Part shown: piece after piece, positions 1 through 13,540 of the stretch | Position numbering within the stretch: the stretch's first letter is position 1 | How the letters are laid out: every line of letters begins with the position of its first letter | NCBI RefSeq assembly: GCF_000278155.1 | Contig: NZ_JH725094.1 | Coordinates: forward strand, 540,884-604,883 | Source: Bartonella doshiae NCTC 12862 = ATCC 700133 | Lineage (GTDB): Bacteria; Pseudomonadota; Alphaproteobacteria; Rhizobiales; Rhizobiaceae | Length of the DNA: 64,000 bases | Direction: 5' to 3' | Notes under the pieces: generated by a model | Told to the model about the DNA's origin: nothing | Databases searched by the model: none | Seen by the model: the letters and a program-made list of their open reading frames with translations, nothing else | Position numbers and translations under genes: made by a program

Positions 1-190
1 TACCGAGCTCTTCCTCTAATTCGCGAACCAACGATGCTTCTGGAGTCTCTCCTTGCTCAACCTTTCCTCCAGGAAACTCCCATAAACCAGCCAATGATTT
101 TCCTTGGGGACGCTCTGTGAGCAAAACATGATTATCTTGATCTACCAATACACACGCAACAACAAGAAGAAGTGAACTTTTTATATTCAT
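1..190 (-). CDS. mutT: MutT-type Nudix hydrolase (8-oxo-dGTP diphosphatase), N-terminal part only
   Basis: The gene starts with ATG at 190 on the minus strand and runs off the left edge, so only the first 63 residues are visible. They show the MutT N-terminal strand (VACVLVDQDNHVLLTERP), the glycine-rich lead-in WEFPGGK, and most of the Nudix box (GGKVEQGETPEASLVRELEEELG, given as its parts: GGKVEQGET then RELEEELG). MutT proteins hydrolyse oxidised purine nucleoside triphosphates to keep them out of DNA. The gene follows argJ on the same strand, an order common in Rhizobiales, which supports MutT over other Nudix families. The substrate cannot be proved from this fragment. Confidence 0.85.
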   Translation of the reverse strand, partial: MNIKSSLLLVVACVLVDQDNHVLLTERPQGKSLAGLWEFPGGKVEQGETPEASLVRELEEELG

Positions 191-328
191 ACGGCCCTCC
201 AACAGGGATAATAAAAATGATCATTTCTTTTCTCATATCCCCTTGCTCAAAGACGAAAGAGCTAAATACCTCGTCCTCCTTCACAAGGATATACAGAGGT
301 ATCCAATGTCAAATTTATTGTGTATCTG

Positions 329-1567
329 TTAACTTCTATAATCACCGTTGATCATAACGTACTCTTTCGTCAAATCACAAGACCAAACTGTCGCCTTACC
401 ACTACCTAAACCTATATCAACGCGAATTGTAATATGTTTGCCTTGCATATACGTACCTATAACCTCTTCTCTATACTCAGGATCACGTTCACCATTCTTC
501 GCCAAACGATACTTACCAAACCAAATAGTCAATAAATCACGATCTACTTCAACTCCTGCCTTACCAACCGCCATAACCACCCGTCCCCAGTTTGCATCTT
601 CACCAGCAATGGCCGTTTTTACAAGTGGTGAATTGGCAATCGATAGAGCTATAATCTTAGCAGCTTTGTCAGTTGCAGCACCAATCACATTAACCTCAAT
701 TAAATGACGTGCACCCTCACCATCACACACAACTTGTAATGCAAGTTCAAGCAAAAGTGCACTCAATTGTTCTACAAACACCCTGTAACGCGGATCTAAT
801 TTACTCGTAAGGCGGGGAAAATTTCCTTCTGCTTTTCCTGTCGCAAACATCATGAGTGTATCTGATGTTGAAGTATCACTATCAACAGTAATTGAATTGA
901 AAGAACCCTGAACTGCCTCTAACAACATGGACTGCAGTATATCCGAAGAAATTGCTGCATCGCTCACCACAAAAGAAAGCATTGTTGCCATATCTGGTGC
1001 AATCATACCAGCACCTTTTGCTATCCCGTTAATGGTAACAATTTCTCCTCCATAATTGAATCTACGTGTAGCAAGTTTTGGAAATGTATCAGTGGTCATA
1101 ATGGCTTTTGCAGCCTCCAACCAGTTCCCTTCTTTTGCTGTTTTTGCCATATCTGGTAGAAGACTTACGATACCTGCAGCCTCCATTGGTTCACCAATAA
1201 CACCCGTAGAAGCTATAAAAATTTCATTTTCTTTAGCCCCCAAAGCGCTTGCTGCTGCACATATGATTTCATTCGTTGTATGCTTTCCTTTGCGCCCCGT
1301 AAAAGCATTTGCATTCCCAGAATTTACAACAACACCCCTTGCAACCCCATGAGGAAGCGACGCACGACAATGTTCAACAGGTGCCGAAGGACATTTTGAA
1401 CGTGTAAAAACACCTGCTACACTTGCTGGATCATCAAAAATAACAAAAAGAAGATCTGTACGATCTTTATATTTAATTCCAGCTTCGGCTGTTTCTATCC
1501 GCACACCAGGTAATGGCGGAAGCTCCTGTATTTTTTGGGGAGACAAAGGTGATATTTTAAAAGTCAC
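329..1567 (-). CDS. argJ: Bifunctional ornithine acetyltransferase / N-acetylglutamate synthase ArgJ
   Basis: This 412-residue protein is full length for ArgJ. ArgJ moves the acetyl group from N-acetylornithine to glutamate in the cyclic arginine pathway. The self-cleavage site is visible as MATML with Thr195 as the expected nucleophile, preceded by KGAGMIAP. The NSGNANA stretch (about 82-88) and STGVIG (about 120-125, oxyanion region) are also present. The start is GTG at 1567; there is no nearby in-frame ATG upstream of the conserved N-terminus. It lies between a parvulin gene and mutT on the same strand. Whether it also makes N-acetylglutamate from acetyl-CoA cannot be read from sequence. 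Confidence 0.95.
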   Translation of the reverse strand: MTFKISPLSPQKIQELPPLPGVRIETAEAGIKYKDRTDLLFVIFDDPASVAGVFTRSKCPSAPVEHCRASLPHGVARGVVVNSGNANAFTGRKGKHTTNEIICAAASALGAKENEIFIASTGVIGEPMEAAGIVSLLPDMAKTAKEGNWLEAAKAIMTTDTFPKLATRRFNYGGEIVTINGIAKGAGMIAPDMATMLSFVVSDAAISSDILQSMLLEAVQGSFNSITVDSDTSTSDTLMMFATGKAEGNFPRLTSKLDPRYRVFVEQLSALLLELALQVVCDGEGARHLIEVNVIGAATDKAAKIIALSIANSPLVKTAIAGEDANWGRVVMAVGKAGVEVDRDLLTIWFGKYRLAKNGERDPEYREEVIGTYMQGKHITIRVDIGLGSGKATVWSCDLTKEYVMINGDYRS

Positions 1568-1645
1568 AAAATAGTTTCCATAAAAATAGATGAAATCTCA
1601 TTGCAACAAAATGACTGCAGACAAAATCTCTAACAAACAACTGCT

Positions 1646-1668
1646 GGGCTCTTTGAACAAAAGAGCCC
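1646..1668 (-). terminator. Hairpin between the parvulin gene and argJ
   Basis: A 9-bp stem (GGGCTCTTT pairing with AAAGAGCCC) with a 5-nt loop sits just after the stop of the parvulin gene. The run after the stem on the minus strand is only weakly T-rich, so it may be a leaky terminator or an RNA-stability element. Confidence 0.45.
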
Positions 1669-1696
1669 TATCAAATCGCCCAGCTTCAAAATACTA

Positions 1697-2650
1697 TTAT
1701 TCGGCTTCTTCTTCATTGGATGTTTCATCCGGAAGCTGCATACCATTTTGGTTAAGCGACTGCATCAGTTTCGTAACATGAGGATCAGGATATTTTACAT
1801 CTATATTACCGCGCAAATCAGAAATCAGCATTTGGTAACGTTCTTTTATAAGCTGTGTACGCAACATCTCTTTAACATCATCAAATGTAGGAGGTTGTTT
1901 CAAACGACGATCTTCTAGCTTAATAACATGCCAACCAAAAGGACTTTCAACAGGCTTTTTAGTAAATTCACCAACTTTTAGACCAAACGCGGCATCTTCA
2001 AAAGATTTAACCATTTGTCCATGGCTAAAATAACCAAGATCACCTCCAACAGCAGCTGAACCATCTGTCGAAGTCTTTTTTGCAATCTCTTCAAAGTTTT
2101 CTCCTTTAGTTAAGCGCTTAATGATAGCTTCCGCTTCTTTTTTCGTTTTAACCAAAATATGACGTGCTTTAATTTCATCCTCTTTGGGCAAAGCAGCAAC
2201 TTCCTTATTATAAAGGCTTTCTAAATCGCTATCCAAAATCTTGTCAACAATCATCTGTTTAAAATAAAGCTGCTGCAGAACATTATCACGCATAACTGCC
2301 ATACGCTTATCATAAGCTTCAGTCTTATCAAGACCTTGCTTTATTGCCGCTTTAGCAAGTACTTGCATATCCAAATAAGCTTTTAAGACTGTTATACGAC
2401 GTTGTTCATCAGGAACATGTACCAAATTAGGATTTATTTCGAGCGCTAACTCATCCAATTGTCCTGCTGTAATATTCTTCCCATCAATAACTGCCATCAC
2501 ATGAGAGGGAGAAACTGTTTTTTCAGAAGCTTTCTCCAAAGTCTTTAAATCATTCGATGGTGAATTCAAACTTTCTTGGGCAATGACCTCCCAACTTGTG
2601 CTTGCCAATAAAGTTGATGCCAAAAACAGCGTAATAAAGTTGAATTTCAT
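1697..2650 (-). CDS. Periplasmic parvulin-type peptidyl-prolyl isomerase (PpiC/PrsA/SurA-like)
   Basis: The 317-residue protein begins with a cleavable signal sequence (hydrophobic stretch at about 6-18) and has a parvulin domain at about 155-255, recognisable from KARHILVKTKKEAE, GGDLGYFSHGQMV and SPFGWHVIKLEDRR. It has the SurA/PrsA layout, with a helical N-terminal chaperone region (DGKNITAGQLDELAL) and a single PPIase domain, and an acidic C-terminal tail. It should assist folding of secreted and outer-membrane proteins in the periplasm. The ATG at 2650 has a good ribosome site (AAGGAG). It sits back-to-back with secA, a functionally fitting neighbour. The exact family name is not certain. 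Confidence 0.9.
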   Translation of the reverse strand: MKFNFITLFLASTLLASTSWEVIAQESLNSPSNDLKTLEKASEKTVSPSHVMAVIDGKNITAGQLDELALEINPNLVHVPDEQRRITVLKAYLDMQVLAKAAIKQGLDKTEAYDKRMAVMRDNVLQQLYFKQMIVDKILDSDLESLYNKEVAALPKEDEIKARHILVKTKKEAEAIIKRLTKGENFEEIAKKTSTDGSAAVGGDLGYFSHGQMVKSFEDAAFGLKVGEFTKKPVESPFGWHVIKLEDRRLKQPPTFDDVKEMLRTQLIKERYQMLISDLRGNIDVKYPDPHVTKLMQSLNQNGMQLPDETSNEEEAE

Positions 2651-3072
2651 AATATACTCCTTAAAAATGAAGGCATGCCCAGGATCATAATTCTTTCTAC
2701 CATAGCATGTTAATCTCTAAACGTGGACAAATAAATTGGTAATTTTGTTTTAAAAAGCATACACTTTTTTTTATTTTTATCCCTCCTACCCCATCTTATG
2801 ATACGAAAAAATACGATAATAGAGAAAAATGACATATTACACATTAAATTACTCTGTATTGTGGTAGTTAAATAGCATTACTAAAGTTGACACGATGCGC
2901 TTGGACCCTTATCTCTATTTCATAATTGAAGTAGAAGATTTGCGCACCAACCAGTAAGTATAATAATACCATCTGTTGCCAGTTATATTAAATACTTTTT
3001 GAGGTGCTGAGTGTGGGGATGATATATGAAATCCCCAACAGTAGTGATAACAAATAAAAGAAAGGGCCAGAA
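2651..3072. other. Divergent intergenic region between the parvulin gene and secA
   Basis: This 422-bp AT-rich gap must hold promoters for the two divergent genes. The visible structure is at its secA end: a short hairpin and a tiny open frame overlapping the secA start (see findings). No other gene is seen. Confidence 0.5.
3014..3037 (+). promoter_or_regulatory. Hairpin in the secA leader
   Basis: A 7-bp perfect stem (TGGGGAT with ATCCCCA, 10-nt loop) lies 35 bases before the secA start. The left arm carries a GGGGA that could serve as a ribosome site for a 19-codon frame beginning at 3026. A regulatory role is inference only. Confidence 0.3.
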
Positions 3073-5790
3073 ATGGTCAGTTTAGGTGTCTTTACGCGTA
3101 AATTTTTTGGTTCCGCTCATGAGCGTCGTCTCAAGCCTCTTCGCCAAAAAGTCATGCAAATTAATGCCTTGGAAGAAAAATTCCTGAAATTAAGTGATGC
3201 GCAACTTTGCCAAAAAACTGAAGAGTTTCGTAAACGTCTCACTGAAGGCGAGACCATTGATTTGCTTCTACCAGAAGCTTTTGCTACTGTCCGTGAAGCA
3301 GCAAAACGTATTTATGATATGCGTCCCTTTGATGTACAACTCATTGGTGGAATGGTGCTTCACGAATGTGGCATTGCTGAAATGCGTACCGGTGAAGGTA
3401 AAACATTAATGGCAACTTTGCCAATTTATCTCAATGCATTAGAAGGAAAAGGCGTTCATGTCGTGACAGTAAACGATTATCTTGCTAGTCGTGATGCTGA
3501 GACAATGGGAAAGATCTTCGGCTTTCTAGGGCTAACAACGGGTGTCATTCTTCATGATCTTGATAATGATGCCCGCCGAGCAGCCTATGCATGTGATATT
3601 ACTTATGCAACAAATAATGAATTGGGTTTTGATTATCTGCGCGATAATATGGCTTTTGATCGCAGTCAAATGGTCCAGCGTGGTCATCATTACGCAATTG
3701 TTGATGAAGTTGATTCAATCCTTATTGATGAAGCACGGACCCCTCTTATTATTTCTGGTCCTCTAGAAGATCGTACCGACTTCTATAACCTTATTGATAC
3801 ATTTATTCCAGCCTTAACGGCAGAAGACTATGAAATAGACGAAAAACAAAAAACAACAGTCTTTACCGAAATTGGTACTGAAAAAATTGAGAAAATGCTC
3901 GAACAAGCTGGGCATCTAAAAGGAGAAAGTCTTTACGATATAGAAAATGTTGCTATTGTTCATCATATTAATAATGCCCTAAAAGCCCATAAGTTATTTG
4001 TCCGTGACAAGGACTACATTGTTCGCAATGGTGAAATTGTTATCATTGATGAATTTACAGGACGTATGATGCCAGGACGGCGTTATTCTGAAGGGCTTCA
4101 TCAAGCACTAGAAGCCAAAGAGCATGTTGCTATTCAGCCAGAAAATCAGACACTCGCTTCTATCACTTTCCAAAATTATTTCCGTATGTATAGAAAATTG
4201 TCTGGTATGACAGGAACCGCTACAACAGAAGCCGAAGAATTCGGTAATATTTATGGCCTTGATGTTGTTGAAATCCCCACAAATTTACCAGTACAGCGTC
4301 TTGATGAAGACGATGAAATCTATCGAACAGCAGAAGAAAAATATCATGCTATTGTGCATGATATCCGCCAAGCGCACGAAAAAGGGCAACCCATTCTTGT
4401 TGGAACAACTTCTATTGAGAAGTCAGAACAATTAGCAGAACGTTTGCGAAAAGAGGGTATTACTGATTTTAGAGTCTTGAATGCTCGCTATCACGAACAA
4501 GAAGCATACATTATTGCACAAGCCGGTGTCCCTGGAGCATTAACCATCGCAACAAACATGGCTGGTCGGGGAACTGATATACAACTTGGTGGGAATGTCG
4601 AAATGCGCATCCGGCAAGAATTACAAGATATTCCCGAAGGTCCAGAGCGAACTGCTAAAATTGAAGCAATTAAAAAAAATGTTCAGAAACTCAAGGAAAA
4701 AGCATTAGCAGTTGGTGGTCTTTACGTCATTGCAACTGAACGCCATGAAAGTCGTCGTATTGATAATCAACTTCGTGGACGTTCTGGTCGTCAGGGTGAT
4801 CCTGGACGTTCAAAATTCTTTCTCTCTCTCCAAGATGATCTCATGCGAATCTTTGGCTCTGAGCGTATGGATAGTATGCTACAAAAACTTGGACTGAAAG
4901 AAGGTGAAGCCATTATTCATCCATGGATTAATAAAGCCATCGAAAAAGCGCAAAAAAAAGTCGAAGCGCGAAACTTTGAAATTCGTAAAAATTTATTAAA
5001 ATATGACGATGTCATGAATGATCAGCGCAAAGTCATTTTTGAACAGCGTATGGAAATCATGAACGCAGATGATTTAACTGACATGATTCTTGAAATGCGC
5101 AATGAAGTGATTGAAGATCTCGTAGAAACCCATGTCCCACCTGGAACATATTCTGAAAAGTGGGATATAAAAGCCCTACAAGAAGAACTTCATCAGCTCT
5201 TTAATCTTGAGATTCCAGTAGAAGAATGGGCAAAAGAAGATGGAATCGCTGAAGAACAAATCTTAGAGCGTGTATCTAAGGCTATTGCCAAACTTGATAA
5301 CGAGCGTACTGAACGCTTTTCTTCAGAAGTTATGGCTTATTTTCACAAAGCTATATTACTTGAAACCATTGACGCTTTATGGCGTGAACATCTAGTCAAT
5401 TTAGACCATTTACGTTCTGTAGTTGGTTTTCGTGGTTATGCACAACGAGATCCGCTCAACGAGTATAAAACAGAATCATTTGAACTCTTTCAGACTATGC
5501 TCAGAAATTTGCGTAGAATCGTTACTTCTAAACTCATGCGGTTCGAGATCATTCAACAACCAACAGAATCACTCATGCCTATAAAAACAGATGCTAATGC
5601 CTCCTCCATTCATGATCAAAACAAAGAGAACTCACCAAGCCTTTGGGCACGAACGCAAGAAAATAAATTTGTTAACCCAAAAGACCGTAATCCCAATGAT
5701 GTAGCCACATGGGGAAAAGTGGGACGTAATGAGCGTTGTCCTTGTGGTTCAGAAAAAAAATACAAACACTGTCATGGTGCATTCATTTAA
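3073..5790 (+). CDS. secA: Protein translocase ATPase SecA
   Basis: At 905 residues this is a full-length SecA, the motor that drives preproteins through SecYEG. The Walker A region is MRTGEGKT (104-111), the DEAD-like motif is VDEVDS (about 211-216), and the preprotein cross-linking, helicase and wing/scaffold regions follow in order. The C-terminus ends with the zinc-binding SEC-C motif (CPCGS then KKYKHCH), which binds SecB in proteobacteria. The ATG at 3073 follows AGAAAGG. The Fur-type regulator gene begins 16 bases after its stop. Confidence 0.98.
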   Translation: MVSLGVFTRKFFGSAHERRLKPLRQKVMQINALEEKFLKLSDAQLCQKTEEFRKRLTEGETIDLLLPEAFATVREAAKRIYDMRPFDVQLIGGMVLHECGIAEMRTGEGKTLMATLPIYLNALEGKGVHVVTVNDYLASRDAETMGKIFGFLGLTTGVILHDLDNDARRAAYACDITYATNNELGFDYLRDNMAFDRSQMVQRGHHYAIVDEVDSILIDEARTPLIISGPLEDRTDFYNLIDTFIPALTAEDYEIDEKQKTTVFTEIGTEKIEKMLEQAGHLKGESLYDIENVAIVHHINNALKAHKLFVRDKDYIVRNGEIVIIDEFTGRMMPGRRYSEGLHQALEAKEHVAIQPENQTLASITFQNYFRMYRKLSGMTGTATTEAEEFGNIYGLDVVEIPTNLPVQRLDEDDEIYRTAEEKYHAIVHDIRQAHEKGQPILVGTTSIEKSEQLAERLRKEGITDFRVLNARYHEQEAYIIAQAGVPGALTIATNMAGRGTDIQLGGNVEMRIRQELQDIPEGPERTAKIEAIKKNVQKLKEKALAVGGLYVIATERHESRRIDNQLRGRSGRQGDPGRSKFFLSLQDDLMRIFGSERMDSMLQKLGLKEGEAIIHPWINKAIEKAQKKVEARNFEIRKNLLKYDDVMNDQRKVIFEQRMEIMNADDLTDMILEMRNEVIEDLVETHVPPGTYSEKWDIKALQEELHQLFNLEIPVEEWAKEDGIAEEQILERVSKAIAKLDNERTERFSSEVMAYFHKAILLETIDALWREHLVNLDHLRSVVGFRGYAQRDPLNEYKTESFELFQTMLRNLRRIVTSKLMRFEIIQQPTESLMPIKTDANASSIHDQNKENSPSLWARTQENKFVNPKDRNPNDVATWGKVGRNERCPCGSEKKYKHCHGAFI

Positions 5791-5806
5791 AAAGCAAACG
5801 ATTGAA

Positions 5807-6223
5807 ATGGGTAAAAAGCGAAATTTTGAAAAAGAATTACGCACTGCAGGTTTAAGAATAACGCGTCAACGACGTGTTATTCTTGATATCTTGTCCGACA
5901 CAAACGACCATCCGAATGCATTTGAAATTTTTCAACGTGCAAACAAAATTGATTCTAGTATTTCACTTTCAACTGTTTATCGAACCATGAAAACATTAGA
6001 AGAAAATGGAACAATACACCGTCATACCTTTAGTGGTGGACCTTCTCGTTTTGAGCAAGCAGATAGGCAACACCATGATCATCTCATTGATGTAGAAACA
6101 GGACAAGTTATTGAATTTCATTCTGATATCATTGAAAAACTACAAGAGGAAATTGCTAAATCTCTTGGCTATGACATTATTCACCACCGTCTTGAGCTTT
6201 ACGGAAAAAAACGCAGCCTTTAA
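5807..6223 (+). CDS. Fur-family metal-responsive regulator (Fur/Mur type)
   Basis: From the ATG at 5807 this is 139 residues, the normal Fur size. It has the winged-helix DNA-binding domain ([13 protein letters not shown], then [14 protein letters not shown] as recognition helix), and the metal-binding dimerisation segment QHHDHLID plus HHRLELYG near the end. It lacks the CxxC zinc-site pairs seen in many Fur proteins. This pattern resembles the rhizobial Mur/Fur group, which senses manganese, rather than classical iron Fur; the metal cannot be decided from sequence. An upstream in-frame ATG at 5774 overlaps the end of secA and has no better ribosome site, so 5807 is preferred. Confidence 0.88.
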   Translation: MGKKRNFEKELRTAGLRITRQRRVILDILSDTNDHPNAFEIFQRANKIDSSISLSTVYRTMKTLEENGTIHRHTFSGGPSRFEQADRQHHDHLIDVETGQVIEFHSDIIEKLQEEIAKSLGYDIIHHRLELYGKKRSL

Positions 6224-6402
6224 AGTAATGCTTTCCTGCGTATAATTAATAAACACCTTATGCCAATAGAATTTTGCATAAGTTTTCCTTAAAAACCTAT
6301 AGTTTTCATTGGCAAAAGAGTCTTTCTGCTTTATTACCCCTTTTTATATGATGTTATAAAACATCAATTGCCAATATTATCACAAATTAGGCCTATATTA
6401 TT

Positions 6403-7482
6403 ATGGTTTCTTTGCCACAAGATCGTATGCGACAACTTGAAAAGCGTTTTGAAATAATTGAAAGCCAAATGGCTAAAAATCCCAATGCTGAAACTTATGT
6501 AAAGTTAGCTTCTGAATATGCGGAATTACAGCCAATCATCACTTCCATACGAACATTAAATGCTCTTTCCATAGAAATAACAGAGCTAGAAACGATCATT
6601 CGTGACAAGTTAACAGATGTAGAGATGCGTATCCTTGCCCAAGAAGAACTCCCACTATTATATCAAAAGGTAGAACAACTTGAAAAAGAGCTCCAAATTC
6701 TTTTGTTACCCAAAGATATTGCGGATGAAAAAAATGCTATTATTGAAATTCGGGCAGGAACAGGAGGATCAGAAGCAGCACTATTTGCCGGTGATCTTTT
6801 CCGCATGTACGAACGTTATGCCTGTACGCATCACTGGAAAGTTGAAGTTGTTTCTCTTAATGAAGGTGAAGTTGGTGGATATAAAGAAATTATTGCTACC
6901 GTTTCAGGCAAGGGAGTCTTTTCTAAACTAAAATTTGAATCAGGCGTTCATCGTGTACAACGCATCCCTGAAACAGAAACAAGTGGACGCATCCATACGT
7001 CTGCTGCTACCGTAGCAGTGCTTCCAGAAGCTGAAGAAATTGACATTGAAATTCGTCCAGAAGATATTCGCATTGATACAATGCGTGCTTCTGGAGCAGG
7101 AGGACAGCATGTCAATACAACCGATTCAGCTGTTCGTATCACACATATTCCAACAGGAATTATGGTTGTACAAGCAGAAAAATCACAACATCAAAATCGA
7201 GCACGAGCACTCCAAATTTTACGTGCGCGCTTATTTGATATCGAACGGCAAAAAATAGAAAGTGAACGTTCAGTATCCCGTAAAAATCAAGTTGGCTCTG
7301 GTGATAGATCTGAACGTATTCGTACTTATAATTTTCCACAAGGGCGTGTCACAGACCACCGTATTAATCTCACGCTGTATAAGCTTGATCGCATCCTGGA
7401 AGGAGACCTTGATACGCTTATTGATGCTCTCATATCTGATCATCAAACAGCACTTCTTACGGAAATGGATAAGAATGAATGA
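6403..7482 (+). CDS. prfA: Peptide chain release factor 1
   Basis: The 359-residue protein is a complete class I release factor that frees the finished chain at UAA and UAG codons. The catalytic GGQ motif occurs near residue 232 ([15 protein letters not shown]), and the N-terminal helical domain and the codon-reading domain are intact. The gene directly precedes prmC with a four-base overlap (ATGA), and PrmC methylates the glutamine of this GGQ, so the pair is translationally coupled. Confidence 0.97.
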   Translation: MVSLPQDRMRQLEKRFEIIESQMAKNPNAETYVKLASEYAELQPIITSIRTLNALSIEITELETIIRDKLTDVEMRILAQEELPLLYQKVEQLEKELQILLLPKDIADEKNAIIEIRAGTGGSEAALFAGDLFRMYERYACTHHWKVEVVSLNEGEVGGYKEIIATVSGKGVFSKLKFESGVHRVQRIPETETSGRIHTSAATVAVLPEAEEIDIEIRPEDIRIDTMRASGAGGQHVNTTDSAVRITHIPTGIMVVQAEKSQHQNRARALQILRARLFDIERQKIESERSVSRKNQVGSGDRSERIRTYNFPQGRVTDHRINLTLYKLDRILEGDLDTLIDALISDHQTALLTEMDKNE

Positions 7483-8339
7483 GTGCTCATACTCTCAATG
7501 ATACTCTTTTGAAAACACAAAAAAAGCTGCTATATCATGGGATTTTGGAAGCTAATTTGGATGCAAAAATACTTCTTGAATGGGTAACAAAAACAACAGC
7601 ATCTGATAGAGTTCTAAAACCCAATATGATCCTATCTTCTGAACAAATTATACAATTAGAACACGCTGTACAACGACGGATTGCTGGTGAACCAGTTTAC
7701 CGTATTATAGGAGCACGAGAATTTTATGGAATATCCTTCGCATTATCTCAAGACACATTAGAACCACGCCCTGATACAGAAACACTAGTGGATCTTGTTT
7801 TACCACTTCTCAAAAAACAAGGAGAAAACTTAGGAAAAATAACAATGCTTGATATGGGAACAGGTAGTGGTGCCATTGCCATTGCACTTCTTAAGCAAAT
7901 TTCTCAATTGTCTGCAGTAGCAGTTGATATCTCTGAAGATGCTCTCAAAACAGCGACAAAAAATGCAAAAAATGTAAAAGTTATTCAACGCTTTACACCT
8001 CTTCTTAGTGATTGGTTTGAATCCGTTACAGGTCAATTTGATCTCATTATTTCCAATCCACCCTATATTCCAGAAACAGATATCAAAAATCTTACCAAAG
8101 AAGTGCGCTTGTATGACCCATTGCGCGCTCTGATTGGTGGAAAAGATGGCCTTGATTTTTATCGAAAGCTCGCTTATGAAGCTGCAAACTATTTAAAAGA
8201 AAAAGGCTATATCGCTGTCGAAATCGGCTACTCTCAAGAAAGAGAAGTTTGTAACTTATTTGAAAAAAATGGCTTTCTGTGTTTAGAAATGCGCGAAGAT
8301 CTGAATGGTATACCCCGCGCTCTTCTCTTTGCAATCTAG
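7479..8339 (+). CDS. prmC: Release-factor glutamine N5-methyltransferase PrmC (HemK)
   Basis: This 286-residue enzyme methylates the GGQ glutamine of release factors using S-adenosylmethionine. The SAM-binding loop is [15 protein letters not shown] and the substrate-glutamine motif NPPY is at about residue 193. The start overlaps the prfA stop. Its stop lies only 2 bases from the stop of the convergent nrdF gene, with no visible terminator between them, so the two convergent transcripts probably overlap. Confidence 0.96.
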   Translation: MSAHTLNDTLLKTQKKLLYHGILEANLDAKILLEWVTKTTASDRVLKPNMILSSEQIIQLEHAVQRRIAGEPVYRIIGAREFYGISFALSQDTLEPRPDTETLVDLVLPLLKKQGENLGKITMLDMGTGSGAIAIALLKQISQLSAVAVDISEDALKTATKNAKNVKVIQRFTPLLSDWFESVTGQFDLIISNPPYIPETDIKNLTKEVRLYDPLRALIGGKDGLDFYRKLAYEAANYLKEKGYIAVEIGYSQEREVCNLFEKNGFLCLEMREDLNGIPRALLFAI

Positions 8340-8341
8340 GA

Positions 8342-11508
<3,167 letters not shown>

Positions 11509-11860
11509 ATAACATCTTCATCAGTGCCACGCAGCTCAAAACGATAAAGGCAAGGTACAAAACACTTTTCAGCAATAATTTTGCTGGCCAAATTATAATA
11601 GCGACCGAAATTACGATTTCCACCTCCAATGACACCACGAATTAATTCGCGATTCTCTACTTCATTGAGAAAATGAATAACTGCTTTCGGCACAGCCATT
11701 CTCCCTTCACCATCTGCATAAGTAGGAACAACTAATACATAAGGCTCAGCAGCTAACAAAGACGGCTTTTTTTTATCAATTTTTAAAAGTCGCTGACCAA
11801 GCTGTGAGACAAAATACTCTGTATTACCCGTTGCACTCGAATAATAAACAACAAGCCCCA

Positions 11861-12085
11861 TTAAACACAAAGACCACTAATCATATCCGGTCTAAAACCA
11901 GACCAATGGTTTTCACCACAAACAACTACAGGAACCTGACGATATCCTAGAGATTGCACAAAACTGTATGCTTGTTCATCACGGGAAATATCAACGACAC
12001 AATAATCAATGCCTTTAGCATCAAAAGCACGACGTGTAGCATCACATTGGACGCAAAATGGCTTACTATAAATAGTGACCGGCAT
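11861..12085 (-). CDS. nrdH: Glutaredoxin-like electron donor NrdH
   Basis: A 74-residue redoxin with the CVQC active site typical of NrdH, followed by the conserved GYRQVPVV and the C-terminal WSGFRPDMI signature. It reduces the C-terminal cysteines of NrdE. First gene of the nrdHIEF operon. The ATG at 12085 is preferred; a TTG at 12094 would add three residues. Confidence 0.93.
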   Translation of the reverse strand: MPVTIYSKPFCVQCDATRRAFDAKGIDYCVVDISRDEQAYSFVQSLGYRQVPVVVCGENHWSGFRPDMISGLCV

Positions 12086-12775
12086 TTTCTTCAACTTTCA
12101 TAATTCCAAAAGAATCAACTCCAAAAGAGTAGATTTTGACAATCTTATAGATATTCAACAATAATAAAAAAACAGAAATTGTAAGCAAACATGTGCAGCT
12201 ATACACCTATTCAAAAACACATAGCTCTCTGATGACAGAAATCCCCATCAAATTATTAAAAATTATGATGAGAATAGATAATTATCCTAGAACTTAAATG
12301 GCAAATTCGCTCAATTATAAAATAGTCTTTTGTTTGCACTACAATTCCCTCCTGCTATTAAAAAACTAATGATCTTTTGACCTTTAAAACGCATCGAGCA
12401 AGCCGTTCTATAAATCTTAGCTTTGCTCTTCATAACAAAAATAAACTTACAAAAACGAAAGGAAATTCCCCCTACAGAGATATTCCTACAGAAATACCGC
12501 TTTACTTTTGGTAATATTATCACATTATGGAAATAACTTAGACGCCAAACCAAACACGCTGTACCCTCACTTGTGCTTATTTAGAATCACCAATCATTTT
12601 GATACTATATATAGTATACACACTCTCTCTTTCGTCAAGGAAAATTCAATCATTATTTTGAATTTTCCACGATCTTCCCGCTATAATATTCAGCGCAAAA
12701 AACATATGTAATAATATAACGATTATTGACAAACGTTATATTATTACATATGTTTTTTTAGCAACATAATCAAAA
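12086..12775. other. Regulatory region between nrdHIEF and the metal ABC transporter operon
   Basis: About 690 bp, very AT-rich, separating two divergent operons. It contains a 16-bp perfect palindrome (ATACTATATATAGTAT, 12602-12617) and the 25-bp inverted repeat described separately. No convincing gene is seen; a minus-strand open frame at 12311-12553 has no recognisable content. Confidence 0.5.
12697..12758 (+). promoter_or_regulatory. Perfect 25-bp inverted repeat upstream of the metal ABC operon
   Basis: Two 25-base arms (12697-12721 and 12734-12758) are exact reverse complements separated by 12 bases. Each arm contains GTAATAATATAAC, one change away from the core of alphaproteobacterial Zur boxes as I recall them (TGTTATAATATAACA). 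It ends 17 bases before the first gene. It could be a double Zur/Fur-type operator, or, with its terminal T-run, an RNA hairpin acting as an attenuator. Confidence 0.55.
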
Positions 12776-13537
12776 ATGGTATATAGTATGGGTCTTCATT
12801 TCGACAATGCAACATTAGGCTATGTCAATAGAGTAACAATAAAGAATTTCTCAGTAAAACTAGAAACGGGCTCGTTGATCGCGATAACAGGAGATAATGG
12901 TTCTGGAAAATCTACATTACTTAAAACTGTTGCCGGATTAGTTAGACCTATCAGAGGTAAAATTACAAAACCAAAGAAAAGTCGAATTGCTTATCTTGCC
13001 CAACGATGTGAAATCGATAGAACATTCCCAATTGATGTTGAAACGCTCATAAAAACAGGGCTATGGGCTTTTTGTGGATTATGGAAAAATCAACGCCCTT
13101 ATTATTCTAAAATCCAGTCTGCTCTTGAAATAGTTGGACTCTCAACACTCGCCACGCGATCACTTGATACACTCTCAAGTGGACAATTACAACGAGCCCT
13201 TTTTGCACGTATCATCGTACAAGATGCCGATATTATTTTACTTGATGAACCTTTCAATGGTGTGGATCATAATACCCAAAAAGATCTTCTTGCTTTGATC
13301 ACACATTGGCAACAACAAGGGAGAACAATTCTTACAGCACTTCATGATCCCCTCATTGTACAAGAGCATTTTCCCCAAATGATTCACATTCATCAACAAA
13401 AAGCCTTTTATGGAAAAACAATGCTGTTTAATAACAATGTCGACCACAGTATGCTATCTCCCACATCCAACTTTCTCCGTATTAATAGACAAAAGTACTG
13501 TCTGCCCCTTAATGATTCTCACTCTATAGGATCATAA
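12776..13537 (+). CDS. Metal (zinc/manganese-type) ABC transporter ATPase, ZnuC/AztA-like
   Basis: The 253-residue protein is a complete ABC ATPase: Walker A GDNGSGKST, the signature LSSGQLQRALFARI, Walker B IILLDEPF with the catalytic Glu, and the switch His in TALHD. It energises uptake of a divalent metal through the permease encoded 3 bases downstream. The start could be ATG 12776 or ATG 12788; neither has a strong ribosome site. Gene order ATPase-permease-binding protein matches aztABC more than znuABC, but the symbol is left open. Confidence 0.88.
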   Translation: MVYSMGLHFDNATLGYVNRVTIKNFSVKLETGSLIAITGDNGSGKSTLLKTVAGLVRPIRGKITKPKKSRIAYLAQRCEIDRTFPIDVETLIKTGLWAFCGLWKNQRPYYSKIQSALEIVGLSTLATRSLDTLSSGQLQRALFARIIVQDADIILLDEPFNGVDHNTQKDLLALITHWQQQGRTILTALHDPLIVQEHFPQMIHIHQQKAFYGKTMLFNNNVDHSMLSPTSNFLRINRQKYCLPLNDSHSIGS

Positions 13538-13540
13538 TAC

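Noticed and set aside
12311..12553. 80-codon open frame on the minus strand between nrdH and the metal ABC operon
   Set aside because: No ribosome site, no family resemblance, and it lies in the shared regulatory region.
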